This document shows, piece after piece, positions 27,643 to 37,318 of a stretch of DNA of 64,000 nt. Each line of letters begins with the position of its first letter. The first letter of the stretch is position 1. Both the position numbers and the translations under genes were made by a program. Source of the stretch: Cyanobacteria bacterium FACHB-471. GTDB taxonomy: Bacteria > Cyanobacteriota > Cyanobacteriia > Elainellales > Elainellaceae. Below the pieces are notes generated by a model. That model was not told the DNA's origin. It worked only from the letters and a program-made list of their open reading frames with translations, and did no database searches. The DNA lies in assembly GCA_014695345.1 (NCBI GenBank), contig JACJOC010000052.1, positions 1 to 64,000 of the forward strand, given 5' to 3'.

Positions 27643-28506
27643 TCAGGCTTGATCATCGGGTAGATTGCCACCTTGCTTGGCGATGAGGCTGTTGAGTTCT
27701 TGTTGCATCTGGTGCTGAACCTGCTTATAACAGGCATCAACGTAGCTGCGATCGCGGGCAGCATCTTTCCCATATCGTTCAAAGTAGATCGGTGCCCCAA
27801 CCCGGGTTGCGATGGGTCGAGGATAGGGAACGTTGGGCAGGGGACCGATAGCAAGTCCCCAAGGTAGACCCAGGTAGATAGGGAAGACCTCAGGATCAAT
27901 ACCCAATAGCCAGGGCATACCCCGTGCGTGAAGTTTCTGCATGAAGGGATAGATATCAGCTAATACCAGCAGAGTATCGTGGGCACCCCAGGAGACAGCA
28001 GGAATGATCGGCAGGTGGCGCTGAAGTGCAATTTTAATAAAGCCTTTGCGATTCGCAAGATGAATTTGATTTCGTTGGCTAAACGGGCGAAAGACATCTT
28101 GAGCACCACCGGGATAAACCAGAATACTGGCGTTGCGGTCAAGGGCAGCTAGCGCCATTTTAGGATGAGCAGCGATCGCCCCACCCCGTTCTGCCAGAAA
28201 AGCCAAGGGAGGATAGACTACCCACACTTTAGGATGCATCAGACCATAGACTAGCCGATCGGTGCCGAAGCGCTTAAACCAGTCGTAGAGCATCATGAAC
28301 ATGTCAGGCGCAGCCATTCCGCCATTGTGGGAGCCAACAAACATCACCTGACCATCGGGAACCTGTTCCCAACCTTCGGTCTGAACATGAAAGTAATGTT
28401 CGTAGAACCAACCCCATAGAGGCTGAAAAGCTTGGATAAATTGAGGATTGCGATGATCTAACGACCAGCCCGGAAGATGTGCTGTTGTGTGACCGTAACA
28501 CTTCAT
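27643..28506 (-). CDS. Lysophospholipid acyltransferase-like protein (PlsC/DAGAT family)
   Basis: A 287-residue acyltransferase. Motif I reads VGSHNGGMAAPD (His then Asp), motif III reads ILVYPGGAQDVFRPF, the catalytic and substrate-binding blocks of glycerophosphate and DGAT-like acyltransferases. The first 20 residues lack a signal peptide; hydrophobic segments around residues 95-105 suggest peripheral membrane binding. Family members esterify lysophosphatidate or related lipids. The ATG at 28506 is followed by MKCYGHTTAHLPGWSLD. It stands alone between Mn-catalase and guanine deaminase. The precise acyl acceptor cannot be told. Confidence 0.82.
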   Translation of the reverse strand: MKCYGHTTAHLPGWSLDHRNPQFIQAFQPLWGWFYEHYFHVQTEGWEQVPDGQVMFVGSHNGGMAAPDMFMMLYDWFKRFGTDRLVYGLMHPKVWVVYPPLAFLAERGGAIAAHPKMALAALDRNASILVYPGGAQDVFRPFSQRNQIHLANRKGFIKIALQRHLPIIPAVSWGAHDTLLVLADIYPFMQKLHARGMPWLLGIDPEVFPIYLGLPWGLAIGPLPNVPYPRPIATRVGAPIYFERYGKDAARDRSYVDACYKQVQHQMQQELNSLIAKQGGNLPDDQA

Positions 28507-28731
28507 TTAATGGGTATTCTCAACCATACTTTAGACGAATGCATTGTATTACTAAAAGCTGCGTATAGCCTGTCACATCCGGAAAATCTTGTAATTTACT
28601 ATACGAAAACCGTTGACTTCAACTGTACCTTTGAGAAATACGAGATATAGAATAGTTCTAAGTGAGTTGAGTTTTAAAGTTGCTGTAACTTAAGTTTAAG
28701 TAGCAATTCATGAAACTTGTGATTGGTGATT

Positions 28732-30090
28732 ATGGTTACTCCAAGTCAATCTTCAGAGACGCTTAAAGCAATTCGCGGTTCTTTTCTAGACTTCATTGAT
28801 GACCCGTTCTATGTCCCTGAATCAGAAAGTGTCCGCTACATTGCCGATGGGCTGCTCGTTCTAGAAAACGGCAGAGTCAAAGAATTTGGTGCGTATGATA
28901 CCCTCAAACACAAGTATGCCAACCTAGATATCACATCCTACACCGGGCGACTGATCATGCCTGGGTTTATTGATACTCACATTCATTTTCCGCAAACGGA
29001 AATGATTGCTGCCTATGGGGAACAACTGCTGGAGTGGTTGCAACAATACACCTTCCCAACAGAGGGAAAGTTTAAAGATAGAGACTATGCTCAAAAGGTC
29101 GCGGCTTTTTTTCTAGATGAGCTGTTGAAGAATGGGACTACGACCGCACTGGTCTTCACGGCAGTGTTTCCCCAGTCTGCGGATGCTTTTTTTGAAGAAG
29201 CGAGTCGGCGCAACCTGCGAATGATTGCAGGCAAAGTGATGATGGATCGGAATGCTCCGGATTTCCTCATGGATACCGCTTCCTCTTCTTATCAAGATAG
29301 CAAAGCATTAATTCAAAAATGGCACAAAAAAGGGCGACTTCTTTATGCGGTCACCCCCCGATTCGCCGTCACTTCCACCGATGCACAGTTGCAGATGGCG
29401 GGTAAACTACTGCAAGAGTTTCCAGATGTTTATTTGCATACTCACTTATCAGAAAATGTAGATGAGGTAGAGCTTGTTGCTAAGCTGTTTCCTGAGAGTA
29501 AAGGTTACTTGGACGTCTATGATCAGGCAGGGTTAGTGGGTGAACGATCAGTCTTTGCTCACGGGGTGCAGCTAACTGATGCAGAGTTTGAACGCTTGTC
29601 AGAAATGGGGGCAGCGATCGCCTTTTGCCCCACTTCAAACCTATTTTTAGGCAGCGGGTTATTTAAGCTATCCAAAGCAAAATCAGATCAACATCCCGTA
29701 CATCTCGGTTTAGGAACAGACATCGGAGCCGGAACCAGTTTTTCTCTATTGGTGACTGCTCATGTTGCTTATAAAGTGGCACAACTTCAGCGACAGCGGT
29801 TGTCTCCCTTCAGGGCGATGTTTTTAGCTACATTGGGAGGGGCAAGAGCCTTGTATTTAGATGATAAAATTGGCAACTTTGATTCAGGCAAAGAAGCAGA
29901 CTTTGTGGTTTTGGATATGCAAGCAACTCCACTCATGGCGTTTCGCAATTCAGGCTCTATAGCAACATCACTCAAAGAGCTGACTGACCAGCTATTTAGC
30001 CTGATCATGCTGGGAGACGATCGCGCCATTCAAGCTACTTATGTGATGGGTGAATTGGCTTATGAAAGGGAAAGCGATCGCCCCCACTAA
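28732..30090 (+). CDS. guaD: Guanine deaminase
   Basis: Zinc hydrolase that converts guanine to xanthine plus ammonia, a step in purine breakdown and nitrogen recycling. The 452-residue protein has PGFIDTHIHFPQ (first metal His pair), HTHLSEN, FAHGVQL and GLGTDIGAGTSFSL, the metal and substrate residues of the amidohydrolase superfamily; these follow the guanine deaminase pattern rather than the triazine one. I prefer the ATG at 28732 (MVTPSQSSETL); TTG and GTG codons three and two codons upstream are in frame. The gene is preceded by a 216-base spacer, so it likely has its own promoter. Confidence 0.94.
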   Translation: MVTPSQSSETLKAIRGSFLDFIDDPFYVPESESVRYIADGLLVLENGRVKEFGAYDTLKHKYANLDITSYTGRLIMPGFIDTHIHFPQTEMIAAYGEQLLEWLQQYTFPTEGKFKDRDYAQKVAAFFLDELLKNGTTTALVFTAVFPQSADAFFEEASRRNLRMIAGKVMMDRNAPDFLMDTASSSYQDSKALIQKWHKKGRLLYAVTPRFAVTSTDAQLQMAGKLLQEFPDVYLHTHLSENVDEVELVAKLFPESKGYLDVYDQAGLVGERSVFAHGVQLTDAEFERLSEMGAAIAFCPTSNLFLGSGLFKLSKAKSDQHPVHLGLGTDIGAGTSFSLLVTAHVAYKVAQLQRQRLSPFRAMFLATLGGARALYLDDKIGNFDSGKEADFVVLDMQATPLMAFRNSGSIATSLKELTDQLFSLIMLGDDRAIQATYVMGELAYERESDRPH

Positions 30091-30109
30091 CTCTCCTCAC
30101 GCAGGAAGT

Positions 30110-31759
30110 CTAATGTTTCCATCGGGCCCGATAGCCACGCGCATCAATGTGACTCAGCTCTGGAAACTGTTGATAACGCCCTAACCCACCCGGCCACCAG
30201 GGATCTAGCGCCCAATAAAGCTGATTGCCACTCAGTCCATCACAGTAAAAGTCGATCGCATCTCCCACAATGTGTCTACTTTCTGAAGCCCCACCGACTC
30301 TACGATTCACTTCAGGAGAACGATACCAACTGGTGATGCGGAAAGGACGACCAATGCGATCGCGAGCCTGCTGTGCGAGTTGGGCAATTCTCACCATTGC
30401 ATCAACCGTTGCCTGATTAGGCGGCATCCGCGTACCACCATGAGTCGCTTCTGCCCAGGTAAAGTTACCGTTGGGAATAATCGAGGTATACATGTGTCCG
30501 CGAATGTTGCTAGGAGTCCAGCGGCTAGGGCGAGATGGAGGTGGTGGTGGTTCAGGAATAGGCGGTGCATCTTGGGAATCGCGGCGGGCTTGCTCCATCC
30601 GCCGCAAGTCTTCAAACAAAGATTGAATCGTTTTTTCCCGTGCATCCAGTCCGCGCCAAAGCTGCACCAGCCGTATTAGCGACTCTCTCTGTTCCTCCGT
30701 TTCCTGGTATGAGGTGGGAACGGATTTAACGAATTCCAACAGTTCTCGGTCAAGCTGACTGGCAGCATTAACCAATGTAGTGCGATCGGGGGTGCCAGAG
30801 GTTAGTACTTGTGGATTTAATCCTAGTGTGGTTAATACAGAAGCCCGTGAATCTAGTCCGCGCCAAAGGCGAAACATCTCAGTCAGGGCGTTTCGCTGTT
30901 CGCCTTTGCCCTGGTAAAACTTAGGAATTCGCTGTGCAAAGGCAATTAATGCCGGATCAACAATGTCTAGGTTTGTCTCACCAGTGGGATGGTTTTGAAT
31001 GGTGGCGATCGCCTCTTCTCGCGAGTCTAACTGTCGCCAAAGCTGTGCCAGTCGCAGCAATGCCTCTCGCTGATGCGGATAGCCAGAATAATTGGGTGAA
31101 ACCTGCTGGATAAATTGCAGCAGAGCACGATCGAGGTTTGCTTCACTAGAATTAGATAGGTTAAAAGAGGCGATCGCGGCCTCTCGATTGTCCAGCTTGC
31201 GCCATAGCCGCACTGCTTCGAGCAATGCCTCACGCTGATAGGGCAAACTGGTGTAATAGCGAGTTAGCCTCTCAGTAAAGGTGAGTAAATTCGGATCAAG
31301 ATCAGCTAAATTGTGCGGCAGTTGGTCTGCTCTATAGTCTACGGTCAGGTCTTCAATGTAGGCTTTGAGCAGCTTTTTGCTATCGCTCGACTCCAGTCGG
31401 GTAGCGGCAGTATCGTTAGCAGGCGGGGCATAGCCTTTGGCGATCGTCTCAACAAAGCGATCGGTGTAGCGTCCCTCATCCCGATCCCAGATTTCATCTC
31501 CTCTCCAAGCTTGAGCTGTAAGCCGATTCGTAATGCTGCGAACGGTGTTAGCAGCATACTGCACCTGTTCAGGAAAGGTATTGACCTGGTCGAGCGGAAT
31601 CCGGTTTGCTGGCGAGATTCCTAATCCGGTTTCACCATCCGTCAGTCTAGGGCTGTCATGAACCTCATAAAGTGCCGCCAAAATCGGTTTGTGAATGCCA
31701 GTGCGGGCTGCTTCTAGCAAGTAGTAGTAATTGCGCTGGTCGGCGGTCAAGTCTGCCAT
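30110..31759 (-). CDS. M15-family peptidase with four-copy LWR repeat
   Basis: A 549-residue protein. The C-terminus (about 410-549) is a peptidase M15 / DUF882-like D-Ala-D-Ala-type domain: SRHIVGDAIDFYCDG gives the zinc His and Asp, and SHIDAR the second His near the end. Between residues about 150 and 400 there are four repeats of about 70-80 residues, each with QREAL or QR.sL, then LWR.LDSRE, at roughly 175, 235, 300 and 365. A proline-rich linker (PPIPEPPPPPSRPSR) joins repeats to enzyme. No signal peptide is visible at MADLTADQRNYYYLLEAA. It may act on peptidoglycan after non-classical export or on a phage/plasmid target; I cannot say which. Confidence 0.85.
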   Translation of the reverse strand: MADLTADQRNYYYLLEAARTGIHKPILAALYEVHDSPRLTDGETGLGISPANRIPLDQVNTFPEQVQYAANTVRSITNRLTAQAWRGDEIWDRDEGRYTDRFVETIAKGYAPPANDTAATRLESSDSKKLLKAYIEDLTVDYRADQLPHNLADLDPNLLTFTERLTRYYTSLPYQREALLEAVRLWRKLDNREAAIASFNLSNSSEANLDRALLQFIQQVSPNYSGYPHQREALLRLAQLWRQLDSREEAIATIQNHPTGETNLDIVDPALIAFAQRIPKFYQGKGEQRNALTEMFRLWRGLDSRASVLTTLGLNPQVLTSGTPDRTTLVNAASQLDRELLEFVKSVPTSYQETEEQRESLIRLVQLWRGLDAREKTIQSLFEDLRRMEQARRDSQDAPPIPEPPPPPSRPSRWTPSNIRGHMYTSIIPNGNFTWAEATHGGTRMPPNQATVDAMVRIAQLAQQARDRIGRPFRITSWYRSPEVNRRVGGASESRHIVGDAIDFYCDGLSGNQLYWALDPWWPGGLGRYQQFPELSHIDARGYRARWKH

Positions 31760-31841
31760 AAATAACCCTACCCCTGTGCAAAATCGGTCTTCTCAAATTT
31801 TGCACTGTTTTAGCCATTGATGCGATGTGTGATCTGCATTA

Positions 31842-32135
31842 TGCAACCGCTTCCACAGCATTGAGGAACGCCTTGTCGTTGGCTATTAGCTGCACAAAAT
31901 CAGAGCCAAACTTCAGAGATTTTATTAACACGAGATTCTGGCACAGATGATTGGCGCAGAGCGACCCTCTGTTAGCTTAGCGACTGGAACTTTGCAATCA
32001 GCAGGATTAATTCGTGCCGACCGAGGCCGCATCACAATCCTTAATCGAGGAGGAATGGAAGATTCCGCCTGTGAGTGCTACCAAATCGGAAAGGAAGCCT
32101 TAGATCGGTATCTTGCAAAGGAAATTAAGCCTTAA
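31842..32135 (+). pseudogene. Crp/Fnr-family regulator remnant with two frameshifts
   Basis: Reading frame by frame, the DNA from 31842 encodes CNRFHSIEERL, then after a one-base loss at about 31874 RWLLAAQNQSQTSEILL, and after a second loss at about 31930 HEILAQMIGAERPSVS, followed by the recognition-helix segment TGTLQSAGLIRADRG and CECYQIG. This is the C-terminal half of a Crp-type helix-turn-helix regulator; the cAMP-binding-like N-terminus is missing. The last 62 codons (ATG 31947 to 32135) are open but begin inside the helix-turn-helix, so it is not a working gene. Confidence 0.85.
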
Positions 32136-32234
32136 TCTGAGGGAGAACGATTGAGCCGCCTGCCGAGAAGTTACATTTAGATATAGCACCTATAAAACAT
32201 AAGACTTATTCGTCTCCTTCAAAACCTTTAGAAG

Positions 32235-32609
32235 ATGACAAACCTATTAAAGAAACTGCGGGGCGGAGCGATTATGGGCATCGGATATATGCTGTCTCCG
32301 CTTTCCTGGTGGAATGATTTATTTTTCAATTTGCCGATCGCTTTAGTCTTTGGCTATGCAATCAGCTGGATTAAGCCAGACTGGTTTCTACCCGGCACCA
32401 TTGTTGGCTACTGGATTTCAAATGTTCTGGGAATCGTGATGATGCAGTTTGGCGCAATAGATATGTTTGTGGATGGAGAGAAACAAGATCCTAAACGGGG
32501 TCTGCTGATTGGGTTAGGAGGTTCTACCCTCTATACATTGATCGTCTCGGTTCTGGTTTACTTTCACATTCTGCAAGTGCCTGATTTTTTGATGGACTTA
32601 CATCCATAG
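32235..32609 (+). CDS. Conserved small membrane protein
   Basis: A 124-residue protein with four predicted membrane segments (for example NLPIALVFGYAISWI, LPGTIVGYWISNVLGIVM, GLLIGLGGSTLYTLIVSVLVY) and short polar loops. Starts MTNLLKKLRGGAIMGIGYML. I believe this is a conserved family in cyanobacteria but cannot name it. It lies 220 bases before hemL on the same strand and is separated from it by a spacer, so it is probably not part of a hemL operon. Confidence 0.7.
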   Translation: MTNLLKKLRGGAIMGIGYMLSPLSWWNDLFFNLPIALVFGYAISWIKPDWFLPGTIVGYWISNVLGIVMMQFGAIDMFVDGEKQDPKRGLLIGLGGSTLYTLIVSVLVYFHILQVPDFLMDLHP

Positions 32610-32829
32610 TCAGCTGTAGTCCAAGACTACCAACTCGCAATCACCCTCAATCACCCCCGGTCAATTGATGACTGCTACATAGCTGCTATATATAAGAATT
32701 GCGACAGTTCAGCAAATCTAGACTTAGACGAAGCAATCATCCCGGTGAAACAATTCGTTGCACAATCAGTCCTAAATCGCCGCTGTCCCTTAGCCTAGAA
32801 ATTAGAATCAGAGCCGAAAGGAGAAAGTT

Positions 32830-34131
32830 TTGGTTACCTCCACCAGTTTGAAAACCACCAAATCAGAAGAAATTTTTGCCGCTGCACAAAAGCTCATGCC
32901 CGGAGGGGTCAACTCTCCGGTGCGGGCATTTAAGTCTGTTGGCGGTCAGCCCATTGTGTTCGATCGCGTCAAAGGCGCGTATGCCTGGGATGTAGACGGC
33001 AACCAGTACATTGACTATATCGGTACGTGGGGCCCTGCAATTTGCGGTCATGCCCATCCCGAAGTTTTGCAAGCCCTCCACGAAGTGCTGGAAAAAGGCA
33101 CTAGCTTCGGCGCACCCTGCTATCTGGAAAATGTCTTAGCCGAAATGGTGATCGATGCTGTTCCCAGTATTGAAATGGTACGGTTTGTTAACTCTGGCAC
33201 CGAGGCTTGCATGGCTGTCCTGCGTCTGATGCGGGCTTACACCGGACGCGACAAGGTGATCAAGTTTGAAGGCTGCTACCACGGCCATGCCGACATGTTT
33301 TTGGTCAAAGCTGGGTCGGGTGTGGCAACGCTAGGATTGCCCGATTCCCCTGGTGTGCCTAAGTCCACCACAGCTAATACGCTAACGGCTCCGTTTAACG
33401 ATTTGGAAGCCGTCAAAGCTCTATTTGCCGAAAATCCTGGTGAAATCTCAGGCGTGATTTTGGAACCCGTTGTCGGCAATGCAGGTTTCATTCCCCCGGA
33501 TGCCGGATTTTTGGAAGGATTGCGAGAACTCACTCACGAAAATGGCGCACTGCTCGTATTTGACGAGGTGATGACTGGCTTCCGAATTGCCTACGGCGGT
33601 GCCCAACAGCGATTTGGCGTAACCCCAGACTTGACCACCTTGGGCAAAATCATTGGGGGTGGGCTACCCGTGGGTGCCTATGGCGGCAAGCAAGAAATTA
33701 TGTCAATGGTGGCTCCGGCTGGCCCGATGTATCAGGCAGGGACACTGTCTGGCAATCCACTAGCAATGACGGCAGGAATCAAGACGCTGCAATTGTTACA
33801 GCAACCAGGTAACTACGAGCGGCTTGACCAAATCACCAAGCGGCTAACCGATGGAATGCTGCAAGTTGCCCAAGAAACAGGGCATGTTGCCTGTGGTGGA
33901 CAAATCAGCGGTATGTTCGGTTTCTTCTTTGCCGAAGGACCAGTGCATAACTATGAGGATGCCAAGAAGTCTGATTTGAACAAATTTGCCCGTTTCCATC
34001 GCGGCATGTTAGAGCATGGTGTATATCTGGCTCCATCCCAATTTGAGGCAGGGTTTATGTCTCTGGCTCACACGGAGGCAGACATCGATCGCACTCTAGA
34101 TGCTGCCCGTGCAGTGATGTCTAACCTCTAG
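32830..34131 (+). CDS. hemL: Glutamate-1-semialdehyde 2,1-aminomutase
   Basis: PLP enzyme of the C5 pathway that makes 5-aminolevulinate, the precursor of heme, chlorophyll and bilins. The 433 residues include [21 protein letters not shown], the aspartate motif [12 protein letters not shown] and [17 protein letters not shown] with the PLP lysine. The start is a TTG at 32830, decided by AAAGGAGAAAG seven bases upstream; no ATG near it gives the full N-terminus. Followed after 48 bases by a rho-independent terminator, so the gene is monocistronic. Confidence 0.97.
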   Translation: MVTSTSLKTTKSEEIFAAAQKLMPGGVNSPVRAFKSVGGQPIVFDRVKGAYAWDVDGNQYIDYIGTWGPAICGHAHPEVLQALHEVLEKGTSFGAPCYLENVLAEMVIDAVPSIEMVRFVNSGTEACMAVLRLMRAYTGRDKVIKFEGCYHGHADMFLVKAGSGVATLGLPDSPGVPKSTTANTLTAPFNDLEAVKALFAENPGEISGVILEPVVGNAGFIPPDAGFLEGLRELTHENGALLVFDEVMTGFRIAYGGAQQRFGVTPDLTTLGKIIGGGLPVGAYGGKQEIMSMVAPAGPMYQAGTLSGNPLAMTAGIKTLQLLQQPGNYERLDQITKRLTDGMLQVAQETGHVACGGQISGMFGFFFAEGPVHNYEDAKKSDLNKFARFHRGMLEHGVYLAPSQFEAGFMSLAHTEADIDRTLDAARAVMSNL

Positions 34132-34140
34132 ATGTACTGT

Positions 34141-34182
34141 TAGTCACTAAGCTAGGAAAAGTTAGTCACTAAGTTAGGAAAA
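34141..34182. repeat. Tandem 20-bp duplication before hemL terminator
   Basis: The sequence tagtcactaagctaggaaaa occurs twice in a row with one changed base (gctagg then gttagg) between the hemL stop and the terminator. Confidence 0.7.
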
Positions 34183-34214
34183 AAGGGAGCAGAGCTAAAC
34201 TCTACTCCCTTTTT
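34179..34214 (+). terminator. Intrinsic terminator of hemL
   Basis: A 15-bp stem with one mismatch (left arm 34179-34194, aaaaaagggagcagag; right arm 34200-34214, ctctactcccttttt) around ctaaa, with T-tract on the plus strand. Confidence 0.85.
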
Positions 34215-34273
34215 AAGTACCTTTCTAAGTATGGGAAGCGTACTCTATTGATGAAGTGTGCTTCTCATCATCC

Positions 34274-37200
34274 TTAGACAACGAAATCAGAAAAAGAGAG
34301 ACTAGTAGTCGTTATGTTTTGCAGGGTGGCAAGATACCTGAATTGCCCGCCTGCACCAGTACTGTTATCCAGTTTGATCCTCAAAATCGTGTCAGAGCCA
34401 CTTTGAGACAACGCTACATAGCTACGGTAGGCTGCTTCTCCCTCCAGGCTATAGCCTGGCTCTCGAAACACCCGACTCAGGTCAATCTTGTCGTCACCAA
34501 TTGTGAAGTCAAGAATCGTATCGCCTCTGTCGTCGTAAGACGTGTAGAGGAATGAGTCTCTGCCTTCTTGTCCCAACAGTTCGTCAGCACCCGTGCCGCC
34601 AAATAGCACATCCCTACCTTCTGCGCCAATCAGCACATCGCGGCCGTCTCCACCGAGTATGACATCGTTACCTTCTGCACCTCTAAGGCGATCGTTACGG
34701 ACTCCACCGTCAACACGGTCGTTGCCAGCGCCGCCGCTGATTCGGTCGTTTCCGGAGCGCCCCCGGATTACGTCATTACCTTCGCTTCCCCTCAAGCCAT
34801 CATTGCCGTTACCCCCGTCAACGATGTCATCACCTGTACCACCGCTAATTCGGTCGCTCCCCTCTGCGCCTCTGATCGAGTCATTCGCGCTGCCGCCTCT
34901 AATTACGTCGTTGCCATCGTTTCCCTCAATATTGTCATTGTCTCCGCCGCCATAGATGAGGTCGTTGCCGCTCTCGCCGCGCAGCACATCAACTCCAAGC
35001 GTGCCGCGCAAGAAGTCTTCTCCACTGCCACCAAAAAGCAGGTCGTTGCCGTCTCCGCCAACAAGCAGGTCGTTGCCGTTGTCACCTCGCAGGCGATCGC
35101 TTCCATCACCTCCATTAATCTGGTCGTCGCAGCCCAACCCCCGGAGCCTGTCATTGCCCCCTAAACCAGAAATCGTGTCGCTATCGTCACCGCCCTGCAA
35201 TACATTGTTACCAATGTCTCCGGTAAGCGTGACTCCAGGTCCACAGCCAGGAGAGCCAGGAGGTATCCTATCGGTTGAGTTGAGCGTAACAGTAGCTGGG
35301 GTAATGCTACGCGCTCCGTCATCGTCGAGCGCAACATAGATGAAACTAGCACCTGTAAAGTCTTCGTTTGCCTGGAAGTAGAGTTGCCCCACCTGGTCAG
35401 GTCGAATTCCCTGCCCCGCCTCAATCGCTCTGCCACCCGCAGCCGGGTTGCCCAGGAACAGAACGCCTTGGTCTGCCTCCGGTAATCTTGAGATGCGGTA
35501 GAAGGTAATTTCGCCGTCATCGGTGCCAGCCAAACCCCTGACCAACCGTAGTGTGCTTTCAGGCTCCACCTCAAACGTGCGGTTGGCAACAACGGGAGGA
35601 CGGTTGGGACCCTCGCCGGGAGGTACAACTAAGCTGACGGTTCCAGGAGATTCACTCACTGCACCGTCATTATCGGTTGCGTCGTATGTAAAAGTAGCTC
35701 CTGAGAACTGATTGGTGGCTCGGAAGAAGAGTCGGCTAATTTGACGGGGAGCGATCCGTTGCCCAACCGTGACGGCTCGACCTCCAGCGCTTGGGTCGCC
35801 CAAAAACAAAGTGCCCTGAGCGCGCGGAGGAATTGTCCTAACGGTGTAGGAGGCAATCGTGCCGTCACGATCTCTCGCGATAACGCTGGTGATGGGAGTT
35901 ACATCGCCAACTCCAACCTCAATCCTTCGATTGGCTGCAACGGGAGACAGATTATCACCCGTAACGGTTTCAATTAGGAATGTGCGAATTTCGTGAATGT
36001 TGGTAGAGTCACCCGTTGAGCTAGCAAAACCAAACTTGAAGTTTTCAGGCAAGGGAGAACCATTCGCCTCCACCACATTAAACGAATCAATGACCAGTTC
36101 ACCTGTGTCACTGAAATCGTTGTCTCCATTGAAATCCATCCGAACATCGATCAATCCGCCCGGATCTAGCTCAATGTTGACCCTGCGTCGTGCATCATCC
36201 CGATTGGTTGCGTTAGGGGTATCAATTCGCCCAGGTAGATTAGAGTTGCCAGTGAGGTACTCATAGTCATTAGCTTCGCTACCCCGAATCGCGACTGTAT
36301 TTCTGCGACGACCGGGTCCGCCAACGCGCCCTTCGGTACCCGACGAAAAATTACCAAATTCGTCAAATCCAATTCCGACATAGCCTCCCTCTAGCCCCGG
36401 TACATTGATGGGAGTGTTTCTTTGGGCATATCCGAGAGATCCGCCAAAACCACCCGCAACGGTCGGAGATTTTTGTCCGTCTATCAAGAAGAAGCTAATA
36501 CCATCTGCACCTGTCCCTCCGTAAGAGAACAGATCAAAGGTGATAGAAAGCCCCGCATTCGAGGGAATTGCCTCATTGTAGATGGCAAAGGTTGCCTGAT
36601 CGGTTCGAGCACCTGTCAACCGCAAAGCACCTTGACCTGGCGCATCAATGGGATTTGCAGTACCCGGAAGCCCACCCGTCGATGGGGCTACAGTGCCTCT
36701 GGCAGTCAGGAAAGGGTCAGCAGAGGTGGTCACTCCTCTTCCAAATAGCCATGGACGATTACTGACGTCGGTACCTGTAAAGTCTTCACGAAACAGAAGT
36801 GCCAGGGTTGAATCGTAGCTTTCTAAAATTGCCTGATCGAGCTTCAGGGAGGTTTCAATTTGACCGACGGCTGCTTCTAGATCCCAATCGCCACCCAAAG
36901 CCATGTTGCCAGTCAGGTCAGTAGAGGCAGCAATATCAGCATCGGTGAGCGTCGCAAATTGCTGAATAAACGAATTGCCTGTGTCGCTTCCTGCAACGTT
37001 ACAACCGTAGAGTAAAACGTCAGCCGTTTCGGTTAGCGAACTTGACCAGCTTTGAATTTGAGCGGTGTACTGATTCAGGGTTTCTAAACTGAGCTGAGTA
37101 GAACCGAGCTGCAACTGCCCAGAACTGCCATGCGAGAGAATTTGCACACTTTCCACTCCGCTACGCCCAGCCAAGGCTGAAGTGATCTGAGTGACGCCAT

Positions 37201-37318
37201 CCTGAGTGGCATCAAGAACAATGACTTCAGTACCCGGAGAAGCGCTGCTGGCTAAGCTCTGGTAGTCATCAACGGTTGAATCAACAAAAACGACGGTGGA
37301 TGCAGTTGGAGATGTCAT
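34274..37318 (-). CDS. DUF4347-lectin-cadherin-like-RTX surface protein
   Basis: A 1014-residue secreted protein. Residues 1-165 are DUF4347 (VVFVDSTVDDYQSL, ILSHGSSGQLQLG, DVLLYGCNV), common at the start of cyanobacterial RTX giants. About 180-420 form an L-type lectin-like domain (FREDFTGTDVSNR, GGTGADGISFFLIDG, YVGIGFDEFGNF). Two cadherin-like repeats (~435-640) contain SAGGRAVTVGQ- and AAGGRAIEAGQ-type motifs. From about 650 to 905 more than twenty GGxGxDxLxG calcium-binding turns follow, then an RTX-type tail ending SLSFSDFVV. It is presumably exported by type I secretion; no secretion genes are nearby. The ATG at 37318, with AAAGG upstream, is preferred over 37360. Confidence 0.88.
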   Translation of the reverse strand: MTSPTASTVVFVDSTVDDYQSLASSASPGTEVIVLDATQDGVTQITSALAGRSGVESVQILSHGSSGQLQLGSTQLSLETLNQYTAQIQSWSSSLTETADVLLYGCNVAGSDTGNSFIQQFATLTDADIAASTDLTGNMALGGDWDLEAAVGQIETSLKLDQAILESYDSTLALLFREDFTGTDVSNRPWLFGRGVTTSADPFLTARGTVAPSTGGLPGTANPIDAPGQGALRLTGARTDQATFAIYNEAIPSNAGLSITFDLFSYGGTGADGISFFLIDGQKSPTVAGGFGGSLGYAQRNTPINVPGLEGGYVGIGFDEFGNFSSGTEGRVGGPGRRRNTVAIRGSEANDYEYLTGNSNLPGRIDTPNATNRDDARRRVNIELDPGGLIDVRMDFNGDNDFSDTGELVIDSFNVVEANGSPLPENFKFGFASSTGDSTNIHEIRTFLIETVTGDNLSPVAANRRIEVGVGDVTPITSVIARDRDGTIASYTVRTIPPRAQGTLFLGDPSAGGRAVTVGQRIAPRQISRLFFRATNQFSGATFTYDATDNDGAVSESPGTVSLVVPPGEGPNRPPVVANRTFEVEPESTLRLVRGLAGTDDGEITFYRISRLPEADQGVLFLGNPAAGGRAIEAGQGIRPDQVGQLYFQANEDFTGASFIYVALDDDGARSITPATVTLNSTDRIPPGSPGCGPGVTLTGDIGNNVLQGGDDSDTISGLGGNDRLRGLGCDDQINGGDGSDRLRGDNGNDLLVGGDGNDLLFGGSGEDFLRGTLGVDVLRGESGNDLIYGGGDNDNIEGNDGNDVIRGGSANDSIRGAEGSDRISGGTGDDIVDGGNGNDGLRGSEGNDVIRGRSGNDRISGGAGNDRVDGGVRNDRLRGAEGNDVILGGDGRDVLIGAEGRDVLFGGTGADELLGQEGRDSFLYTSYDDRGDTILDFTIGDDKIDLSRVFREPGYSLEGEAAYRSYVALSQSGSDTILRIKLDNSTGAGGQFRYLATLQNITTTSLSFSDFVV

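Noticed and set aside
27466-27663. 65-codon open frame beside Mn-catalase
   Set aside because: Overlaps the end of the acyltransferase gene, has no ribosome binding site and no family.
34593-35339. Open frames opposite the RTX repeats, rich in Ser/Pro/Leu
   Set aside because: Direct shadow of the repetitive GGxGxD coding sequence; regular low-complexity translation is an artefact of that.
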